A stretch of 64,000 nt of DNA, from contig JAHJWB010000008.1 in assembly GCA_018828125.1 (NCBI GenBank), positions 1 through 64,000 on the forward strand. Direction: 5' to 3'. Source of the DNA: Gammaproteobacteria bacterium. Its GTDB lineage: Bacteria; Pseudomonadota; Gammaproteobacteria; Burkholderiales; Burkholderiaceae_C. Under the pieces are notes generated by a model. It saw only the letters and a list, made by a program, of their open reading frames with translations. It did no database searches and was not told the origin of the DNA. Within the stretch, counting starts at the first letter, position 1, and each line of letters starts with the position of its first letter. This document shows, in pieces, positions 34,601 through 40,744 of the stretch. Made by a program: the position numbers and the translations under genes.

Positions 34601-35779
34601 GACATGCTCAGCCCGCATCTGTTCATGAACTTCCGTGTGGTCGATGAGCATGGTCGCCAACTGGGCCATGGCCGCAATCTGGGTGCGCTCAAAGCCGAAT
34701 GGGGGGCCAAGGCGCGCGGAGCATTCCAGGCGCTGGCGGGGCTCAAGTTGACCGGTACCAATGCGTCGGCTGAAAATTTAGAGCAAAAAGTGCCTGTAGC
34801 GCTTGATGGTAAAGCGCCACTAGCTATTAAATCAGGAGTAAAAGGCGGCACGCAACCTGCCAAGCCTGCGGCGCCTGCCAGCACCACACCCTCGGCACCC
34901 GCAGGCCAGCGCTACACATCCTGGACGTTTGGCGAGCTGCCGGAGCTGATGGAGATCAAAAAGGCCGGGCAGACGCTGATTGGCTTCCCAGCGCTCATCG
35001 ACGGCGGCGACGCCGTGACCATCGAAGTCTTTGACGAGCCCGAGGTGGCCGCCGCCAAGCACCGCGCAGGCCTGCGTCGCCTGTTTGCGCTGCAGATCAA
35101 GGACGCGCTCAAGTACCTGGAAAAGAACATCCCAGACCTGCAAAAAATGGCCGTGGCCTACATGCAGGTGGGCCGCAACGCAGACGGCACCGGCGGCGGC
35201 ACCCAGGAAGAACTGCGCGCCCAGATCATCGACGTGGCGCTGGACCGCGCGTTTTTGCTCGACCCGCTGCCCACCGACGAGTTCGCGTTCAAGCGCCGCA
35301 TGGAAGAGGGCAGAGGCCGCCTCACACTGATCGCCAACGAAGTGGCGCGCCTGGCCAGCACCATCCTGCTCGAATACGCCGTGGCCGCCCGCAAGATCAA
35401 GGACTCCAAAAGCGCGCCCGAGGCCACGCAAGACGCCCAGCAGCAACTGGCTCGCCTCATGCCCAAGAACTTCATCGCCGTGGCGCCGTGGACGCAGCTG
35501 GCGCACTACGCCCGCTACCTCAAGGCCATCACCCTGCGCCTGGACAAGTACCGCGCCGACCCCGCACGCGACGCCGCCAAACTGGCCGAACTGCGCCCGC
35601 AAGAGCAACGCTACTGGCGCCTGGTGGCCGAACGCAAGGGCGCGGTGGACGCTCGGATGCAGGAGCTGCGCTGGTTGCTGGAAGAGTTGCGCGTGAGCTT
35701 CTTCGCGCAAGAGCTGCGTACGCCCCAGCCGGTGAGCGTGAAGCGGCTGGACAAGCTGTGGGCGCAGGTCAACAGCTGA
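31628..35779 (+). CDS. hrpA: ATP-dependent RNA helicase HrpA (DEAH box)
   Basis: The 1383-aa superfamily 2 helicase has motif I GETGSGKTT (about residue 60), motif II DEAH in TIIIDEAHERSLNIDFLLG, motif III SAT in VIVTSATIDADRF, and motif VI QRAGRCGRV. HA2 and OB-fold regions follow, with the long C-terminal HrpA extension ending in the DUF3418-like domain. It acts on RNA or stalled ribosomes in the cytosol. Length is slightly above the E. coli protein because of two low-complexity linkers: an Ala-rich one near 555-600, and one near 1049-1090 of which residues 1049-1071 are encoded by a family A repeat. The ATG at 31628 is supported by position. Confidence 0.94.
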   Translation: MSSSDSRLPELSSAPTPTPASPPAIPAPLRITFPESLPVSGKREEIMEAIRKHQVIIVCGETGSGKTTQLPKIALALGRGKCNAKPGTKGQLIGHTQPRRIAASSVAKRIAEELNTPLGDVVGFKVRFQDRLSRDASVKLMTDGILLAETQTDPLLKNYDTIIIDEAHERSLNIDFLLGYIRQILPRRPDLKVIVTSATIDADRFAKHFESAKGPAPVIMVSGRTFPVEQRYRPFEDSRDYGLNEAIADGVDELWQGNAAGDILVFLPGEREIREAADHLRKHLAHQPVMRNAEVLPLFARLSQAEQDRIFDGHTGRRIVLATNVAETSLTVPGVRYVIDAGTARVKRYSFRSKVEQLLVEPISQAAANQRAGRCGRVANGICIRLYDEPGFNGRPRFTDPEILRSSLAGVILRMKSLHLGDVTQFPFIEAPSGRAIADGYQLLSELGAVDDANELTPMGVALSRLPLDPRVGRMILEARDRKALDEVLIIASALSVQDVRDRPMEAQQQADQAHAKFDDDKSEFSGYLKLWKWINEARGGAPSLPSARVQKALAAKKAPSQAFLPVAQRSSGASALAATPTAVAPAAIAPAATHKLSNRQYEQLLRQNFISIRRLREWRDIHTQLLTVVTEHKWQINTQPASYEQLHLSMLAGLLGNVGFKNDEEDWYLGARGIKFYKHPGAHLSKKPGRWIIASELVETTRLFGRGIAAIEPQWLEQMGGHLLRKQLLDPHWEKKSAEVVALERATLYGIVVYSNRRINFGKIDPHAAREIFIREALVGGNWETKLPFLAANQKLIAKVEELEHKSRRQDVLVDDELIYAFYDQQLPPEVCSGHSFEAWYREESKKQPELLKLTRDELMRHEAAGITTNAFPKTVRLGGVDCAASYLHEPGDPRDGITVTIPLFVLNQVNDERCEWLVPGMLKDKIQALLKSLHQRPRSRFVPLPENATRLAALLGTPERFGMGSLTDVLLKQVRDETSLDVKRADFKLDMLSPHLFMNFRVVDEHGRQLGHGRNLGALKAEWGAKARGAFQALAGLKLTGTNASAENLEQKVPVALDGKAPLAIKSGVKGGTQPAKPAAPASTTPSAPAGQRYTSWTFGELPELMEIKKAGQTLIGFPALIDGGDAVTIEVFDEPEVAAAKHRAGLRRLFALQIKDALKYLEKNIPDLQKMAVAYMQVGRNADGTGGGTQEELRAQIIDVALDRAFLLDPLPTDEFAFKRRMEEGRGRLTLIANEVARLASTILLEYAVAARKIKDSKSAPEATQDAQQQLARLMPKNFIAVAPWTQLAHYARYLKAITLRLDKYRADPARDAAKLAELRPQEQRYWRLVAERKGAVDARMQELRWLLEELRVSFFAQELRTPQPVSVKRLDKLWAQVNS
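34773..34840 (-). repeat. Dispersed palindromic repeat, family A, inside the hrpA coding sequence
   Basis: On the minus strand this reads GATTTAATAGCTAGTGGCGC, then TTTACCATCAAGCGCTACAG and GCACTTTTTGCTCTAAATTT, the same layout as the intergenic copies. It sits in frame and encodes about residues 1049-1071 of HrpA, between two conserved regions, as part of a linker continuing into an Ala/Pro/Thr-rich stretch. Confidence 0.75.
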
Positions 35780-35980
35780 CGATGAGTGCCTCAGTGCGCA
35801 AGCGGCCGTGCCCGGAACGAACGCGAATGCACTGCAATTGCGCAAAGCCTGCTGCCTGCCGCTCATCCCCATCCTGGCCAACTCAGTATCGGCGCCGATG
35901 CGCGCGTCGCGTGGGGGCCTCGTCACGCTCTATCGGATCGAGAAAAGCCTAGGCGCGGGCCCCGGTGCGTAGCGGGTGTC

Positions 35981-36337
35981 TCAGCCCCTGTTCCAGATCT
36001 TGATCGTCACATACATCGCATAGCCCAGAGCGACCACGAGCCACACCACAAAAAAAAGATTGGCCCAGTACTGGCCGGGATGCTCAGCCAACGTGTAGAT
36101 CTGGCTCTTGCAGCCCTTTCCAACGCAGGGGATCTTCCCGAGCACCAAGGCTCGCAGGGCTTCAAACGCGAGGTAGCACGTCACGCCGGCGACGAGCAAG
36201 AAACCCACAGGTCCCAACGGCGGTTTGGTGAATTCGTCGTTCTCGTCGCGCAGGCCCTGGTCCAGCAGCTTTTTCCCGTATCGGTACCAAAAATACCCTA
36301 GCAGAAGCATCAGCGCGTAGTACGTGGCAGTCAGCAT
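35981..36337 (-). CDS. Small membrane protein of unknown function
   Basis: The 118-aa protein has three hydrophobic segments (about residues 2-18, 43-60 and 88-110). Between the second and third lies a loop with two cysteines (PCVGKGCKSQIY), facing the periplasm if the N terminus is inside. The N-terminal cytoplasmic loop is charged (RYGKKLLDQGLRDENDEFTK). No known family recognised. The ATG at 36337 begins directly with the first helix; the open frame to 36487 is unlikely. Convergent with hrpA. Confidence 0.6.
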   Translation of the reverse strand: MLTATYYALMLLLGYFWYRYGKKLLDQGLRDENDEFTKPPLGPVGFLLVAGVTCYLAFEALRALVLGKIPCVGKGCKSQIYTLAEHPGQYWANLFFVVWLVVALGYAMYVTIKIWNRG

Positions 36338-36426
36338 GTCGTCGTGGCGTGGTTGTGTAAAAAACGCGAAAGCGGCTCGCAGGGATGGTAGTCGAGTCGC
36401 TCTGGTGCACAGCGGGGTGTAGAAGC

Positions 36427-37119
36427 TCAGCGCAATGCACCTTGGGGGGCCGGGGCCTTCTGAGGCCGCGCCGACAGCGCTACACACGCCTGTTGATGCT
36501 CCCGGTTCAGCGCCGCGTCCGCCAGAAAGTCGCCCACCTGGCGGCGTGAGACCTTCATGCCCTCCACTTCGCCTGATGGCGAGGCATGGGCTGGCGTGGT
36601 AGTGGCGTCATCCGTCAGGTTCACGGGCTGGGCAATCACCCAATCCAGCCCGCTGGCGCGCACGATGGCTTCCTGCCGCTCGGTGTCGGCGATCTGGGGC
36701 TTGAGCAACAGTGCAAACACCAGCCGGTACAGCCAGGGCAGTTTGTCCCGCGTGGTGCCCACGCCGTAGCTGCTTTGCACCACAAGGCGACGCACGCCAT
36801 GGCGGCGCATTGCGTCGAGTACATGTTGCGTGCCTTGCGACCGTACGTCCATCGCGGTGCCGGCGCTACCGAGCAACCGCACGCGCAAAGCGTTTTCACG
36901 GATACCCAGGGCCACCACCACGGCATCGTGACCTTGCACTGCGCGGTCCACGTCGGCACTGCAGGTGGCGTCGCCTGCTACCAGTTGCAACTTGCCTGGC
37001 AGGCCCCGCAAGGCGTGGGGTTGCCGCGCGAAGGCGGTGACTTCACAGCCGCGTGCCAGCAGCGTGCGCGTGACAGCCAGGCCCGATCCGCCAGTGGCTC
37101 CTATAACAAGTACTTTCAT
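36427..37119 (-). CDS. NAD(P)-binding protein, NmrA/atypical SDR type
   Basis: The 230-aa Rossmann-fold protein starts with MKVLVIGATGGSGLAVTRTL, the glycine-rich dinucleotide loop GATGGSG. It continues with DATCSADVDRAVQGHDAVVV and VRRLVVQSSYGVG, as in atypical SDRs of the NmrA/biliverdin-reductase-B-like group. Active-site chemistry is not clear, so it may be an oxidoreductase or a redox-sensing regulator. It is divergent from an AraC gene with 85 bp between starts, so it is probably its target. Confidence 0.82.
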   Translation of the reverse strand: MKVLVIGATGGSGLAVTRTLLARGCEVTAFARQPHALRGLPGKLQLVAGDATCSADVDRAVQGHDAVVVALGIRENALRVRLLGSAGTAMDVRSQGTQHVLDAMRRHGVRRLVVQSSYGVGTTRDKLPWLYRLVFALLLKPQIADTERQEAIVRASGLDWVIAQPVNLTDDATTTPAHASPSGEVEGMKVSRRQVGDFLADAALNREHQQACVALSARPQKAPAPQGALR

Positions 37120-37204
37120 GCATTGCTCCAGTCTGAAGAGTTTGAACAGAAGCCCACTGTGCTGGCGTTTGGGTATGTTGAAAATGCTAGATTGAGGTGT
37201 TTTT

Positions 37205-38362
37205 ATGATTGATCGTCCAGGCTTGCGGGCAAATGGCGGCAACTGCAGCACAGTAATGCCATACGCATCCAGCCTTCAGACCACCCGGAGCCCCCCCGTG
37301 ACACCTCCCCCCGCCATGCCATCGGGTGCTGCCGACCCGTTGGGCGAAGCGCTGCATTACCTGCGCATGCGCAGCGTTTTCTATTGCCATTCCGAGCTGA
37401 CTGCCCCGTGGGGCGCACACCTGCCGCCCATGCCGGAGTGCCTGATGTTCCATCTCGTGACGGAGGGGCGCTGCTGGCTGGATGCCAGCAGCGAGGGCGA
37501 CGACGGCGGCGGCCGATGGCTGCTGCCCGGTGACTTCGCGCTGGTACCCCACGGCCAAGGCCATGCGTTGCGCAGCGCGCCCGGTGTGGCCGCGCCCAAC
37601 CTGTTTGATCTGCCCCGCGAATGTGTGAGCGACTATTACGAGATCCTGCGCAGCGGTGGGGGAGGAGAGGGCACACGCATCGTCTGCGGGGCTGTGCAGT
37701 TTGACCACCCGGCTGCGCGCCACCTGGTGTCGGTATTGCCACCGGTCATTTGCATGGCATCGGGCGCTTTTCAGCCGGGGGCCTGGTTGCCAGGGCTGCT
37801 GCAGTTGATGGCCGACGAGGCGAGGCAAATGCGGGCTGGGGGCGAGGCCGTGATCACTCGGCTGGCAGACATCGTGGTGATCCAGGCGATCCGGCACTGG
37901 GTGCAGCACGACGACTCAGCGCAGACGGGTTGGTTGGGCGCGCTGAAAGACCCGCGTCTGGGCCGCGCGATGGCACGGATGCACCAGGACCCGGCCCGGG
38001 GATGGACGGTGGCGCTGCTGGCGGAGGCCGCCGCCATGTCCCGCTCGGCTTTCGCGCAGCGTTTTACCGAACGCGTGGGTATGCCGGTGCTCGAATACCT
38101 CACGCAGTGGCGCATGCATCTGGCCCAGGCGTGGCTGCAGCAGGGCCAAGGCATTGCCGACGTGGCGGCCCGTGTGGGCTATCAGTCCGATGCCGCCTTC
38201 AGCCGTGCTTACCGCCGCGCGGTGGGGTCAACGCCCGGCGCGGCGCGAAGGTCTCCGGTGGTGGTGCCGCTGCCGGAGGGCGCGCGTCCGAGCCCTACCG
38301 CGTCACCTGCGCGACCCAACATCAGTGGCATCCCCAATGCAGGCGCGCCTTTCGGGCTCTAG
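37205..38362 (+). CDS. AraC-family regulator with cupin_6 sensor domain
   Basis: The 385-aa regulator has a cupin-like N-terminal domain (about residues 50-185; MPECLMFHLVTEGRCWLDAS and LLPGDFALVPHGQGHALR) and two HTH motifs at the C terminus (about 255-350; RGWTVALLAEAAAMSRSAFA and IADVAARVGYQSDAAFSRAY). GAGGTG precedes the ATG at 37205. Family members with this domain often control oxidoreductase genes, and it is divergent from the NAD(P)-binding gene. The last 40 residues are Pro-rich and unlike the family. Confidence 0.88.
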   Translation: MIDRPGLRANGGNCSTVMPYASSLQTTRSPPVTPPPAMPSGAADPLGEALHYLRMRSVFYCHSELTAPWGAHLPPMPECLMFHLVTEGRCWLDASSEGDDGGGRWLLPGDFALVPHGQGHALRSAPGVAAPNLFDLPRECVSDYYEILRSGGGGEGTRIVCGAVQFDHPAARHLVSVLPPVICMASGAFQPGAWLPGLLQLMADEARQMRAGGEAVITRLADIVVIQAIRHWVQHDDSAQTGWLGALKDPRLGRAMARMHQDPARGWTVALLAEAAAMSRSAFAQRFTERVGMPVLEYLTQWRMHLAQAWLQQGQGIADVAARVGYQSDAAFSRAYRRAVGSTPGAARRSPVVVPLPEGARPSPTASPARPNISGIPNAGAPFGL

Positions 38363-38385
38363 GCTGGCAGGCAAAGGAATCACCC

Positions 38386-40071
38386 ATGCGCCCTCATCAC
38401 AAGTTCTGGCCCCGTCGGCTGCCTCACTCCATCACCTTGCCCGCCACATCGCTGTGGGACAACCTGGTCACCAACGCCCGGCGTTATCCAGACAAAGCAG
38501 CGCTGGTATTTTTTGGCCGTTCGGTGACTTACCAGGCGTTGGCCGAAGGCGCAGAGCGGTTGGCCGCACGGCTGGTGCAGTTGGGGGTCCAGCGCGGGGA
38601 CCGCGTGGTGCTGTGCATGCAGAACTGCCCGCAACTAGTGATGGCGCATTTCGCCATCCTGCGGGCCAATGCCGTGGTGGTGCCGGTCAACCCGATGAAC
38701 CGGGCGGAAGAGCTCAAGCACTACATCACCGACCCCGATACGAAGGTGGCTTTCACGACGGCTGATCTGGCGCCTGAGATGGCCAAGGCCAGCAACGCGC
38801 TGCCGCTGGCCGAGCGCCTGGCGCATCTGGTGGTGACGCAGTTCACCGACGCATTTGACCCTACTGTGACCGGCGCCGATGCCCCGCCCGAGAACTGGAT
38901 GGAATGGCTGGGCACGCGCCACCCCTTGCCAGCGCTGGAGGGCGGGCGCACCTACGCCTGGACGGATGCGGTGGCGTGTTCTGACATGCCGCCCGCGCTG
39001 GTGGTGGGACCGGACGATCTGGCCTTGTTGCCCTACACCAGTGGCACCACCGGCTTGCCCAAGGGCTGCATGCATTTGCACAAAAGCATCATGCACAACG
39101 CGGTGTCGGGCTGCCTGTGGGGCAATGGGTCGGCCGACAACGTGACGCTGGCGGTGGTGCCCATGTTCCACATCACCGGCATGGTGAGCGTGATGCACAC
39201 GGCCATCTATAGCGGCGCCACGCTCGTGATCATGCCCCGATGGGACCGCGACCTGGCGGGCCGCCTTATTTCGCGTTACCAGGTCACCACGTGGACGAAC
39301 ATTCCCACCATGGTCATCGACCTGCTGGGCAGCCCGAACTTTGCGAGCTATGACCTGTCCAGCCTGGTCTACATCGGCGGGGGCGGGGCGGCCATGCCGC
39401 AGGCGGTGGCCCAGCGTCTGCTGGAGCAATATGGCCTGCGCTATTCCGAAGGCTATGGCCTGACCGAGACAGCAGCCCCGTCGCACTCCAACCCACCGGA
39501 CCACCCCAAGCAGCAATGCCTGGGCATCCCTTTCATGAGCACCGATGCCCGTGTGGTCGACCCCGACACCTTGCAGGAGATGCCGCTGGGCGAGCAGGGC
39601 GAAATCATCATTCACGGCCCCGAGGTGTTTGACGGCTACTGGAAGCGCCCTGACGCCACGGCGGCGGCGTTTATTGAATTCGAGGGCAAGCGGTTTTTCC
39701 GCTCGGGTGATTTGGGGCGCATGGACGAAGATGGCTACTTCTTCCTGACGGACCGCCTGAAGCGCATGATCAATGCCAGTGGTTTCAAGGTCTGGCCTGC
39801 CGAAGTCGAGGCTCTGATGTTCCGCCACCCCGCCATTCAAGAGGCCTGCATCATTGCCACCAAAGACAGCTACCGCGGCGAGTCGGTGAAAGCCGTGGTG
39901 GTGCTACGTGCAACGCACCAGGACACCACCGAGCAGCAGATCATCGACTGGTGCCGCGAGAACATGGCCGTGTACAAGGCGCCACGCATCGTGCAGTTTG
40001 TGACGGCCCTGCCCAAGAGCGGCAGCGGCAAGGTGATGTGGCGGGCGCTGCAGGAGGCGGAGGCAACCTAG
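38386..40071 (+). CDS. Acyl-CoA synthetase (AMP-forming, AlkK-like fatty acid CoA ligase)
   Basis: The 561-aa ANL-superfamily enzyme activates a carboxylic acid as acyl-AMP, then acyl-CoA. Motifs are LLPYTSGTTGLPKGCMHLHK (P-loop A3), EGYGLTETAA (A5), RFFRSGDLGRMDEDGYFFLT (A7), DRLKRMINASGFKVWPAEVE (A8) and PKSGSGKVMWR with the catalytic Lys (A10). Closest in pattern to medium-chain ligases such as AlkK. The frame is open far upstream to 37750 through the AraC gene, but the ATG at 38386 follows AAAGGAATC and fits the family start. Confidence 0.9.
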   Translation: MRPHHKFWPRRLPHSITLPATSLWDNLVTNARRYPDKAALVFFGRSVTYQALAEGAERLAARLVQLGVQRGDRVVLCMQNCPQLVMAHFAILRANAVVVPVNPMNRAEELKHYITDPDTKVAFTTADLAPEMAKASNALPLAERLAHLVVTQFTDAFDPTVTGADAPPENWMEWLGTRHPLPALEGGRTYAWTDAVACSDMPPALVVGPDDLALLPYTSGTTGLPKGCMHLHKSIMHNAVSGCLWGNGSADNVTLAVVPMFHITGMVSVMHTAIYSGATLVIMPRWDRDLAGRLISRYQVTTWTNIPTMVIDLLGSPNFASYDLSSLVYIGGGGAAMPQAVAQRLLEQYGLRYSEGYGLTETAAPSHSNPPDHPKQQCLGIPFMSTDARVVDPDTLQEMPLGEQGEIIIHGPEVFDGYWKRPDATAAAFIEFEGKRFFRSGDLGRMDEDGYFFLTDRLKRMINASGFKVWPAEVEALMFRHPAIQEACIIATKDSYRGESVKAVVVLRATHQDTTEQQIIDWCRENMAVYKAPRIVQFVTALPKSGSGKVMWRALQEAEAT

Positions 40072-40115
40072 CCCGAATTGGCCATTCAAATCTGTCGCCC
40101 GTCGCCAAAGAAACA

Positions 40116-40135
40116 AGGGCTGCATCGGCAGCCCT
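40116..40135. terminator. Bidirectional hairpin between acyl-CoA ligase and PilZ genes
   Basis: AGGGCTGC-ATCG-GCAGCCCT is flanked by AAACA on the left and GTTTG on the right. It lies between convergent genes. Confidence 0.65.
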
Positions 40136-40148
40136 GTTTGCTGTAGCG

Positions 40149-40523
40149 TCAGTGCGATGTGGCCATCGTCAGCTCGCCCAGATCCCGTTCCAGCAAGGCC
40201 GGGTCGCCCAGTTGCAGCTCGATCAGCCGGCGCAGGTGCGTCACGCTGTCCAGGTCGATGCCGCGGCACAGCAGACCGGTGTGCAGGCCTTCGACATGGG
40301 CCACTTCGGTCGACATGGCGATGTGGTTGCCTGTGTCTGCGAGGGGAATGGTGATCTGGCACAGCATGCCCGTCTGAAGGACTGCCTGGGCCGGGGCTGT
40401 GATGAGCGCGCCTTTCAGCGACAGATCCAGCACATGCACACTGAACGCGTCGGTGGCAGTGGTCAGCAGGGCCGGTGCGTCAAAACTCACACGGACGAAA
40501 TGGCGGCGTTCATGGGGCATCAC
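40149..40523 (-). CDS. PilZ-domain c-di-GMP receptor
   Basis: The 124-aa single-domain protein shows the two binding motifs of PilZ: RRHFVR (RxxxR-type) at residues 6-11 and DLSLKGALI (D/NxSxxG) near 33. The rest is a six-stranded barrel pattern (MSTEVAHVEGLHTGLLCRGI). It should bind c-di-GMP and relay it to a partner protein. It is divergent from a 994-aa GGDEF-EAL receptor, a likely source or sink of the ligand. ATGs at 40523 and 40520 are both possible. Confidence 0.9.
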   Translation of the reverse strand: MMPHERRHFVRVSFDAPALLTTATDAFSVHVLDLSLKGALITAPAQAVLQTGMLCQITIPLADTGNHIAMSTEVAHVEGLHTGLLCRGIDLDSVTHLRRLIELQLGDPALLERDLGELTMATSH

Positions 40524-40744
40524 TGTCTCCTGGGCGAAGCGGGTGGTGGGCAGATGCTACTCCAAGGCTTTCCAACTCGAAACGGCGTTTGCCTGCTGGC
40601 TGCACCCTCAATGCGGATGCCGCAGTTGACCGCATTTTTTTTCGTTCATCGGCTGCGGGACAACCCCCATAGGGACAGATTCCCTTTGGATATTCTTGCA
40701 ACCTGTCGTTAACATGGGTCTTCCGTCACCTGTGGGGTCCTGAT

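Noticed and set aside
32534-34669. Long open frame antisense to hrpA (and similarly 41162-43750 antisense to the 994-aa receptor)
   Set aside because: A consequence of high GC codon bias: low-complexity His/Gln/Arg/Val-rich translation without domains, opposite strongly conserved genes.
37750-38385. Extension of the acyl-CoA ligase upstream to 37750
   Set aside because: It overlaps the AraC-family gene in another frame and has no family similarity; the ATG at 38386 has a ribosome-binding site.
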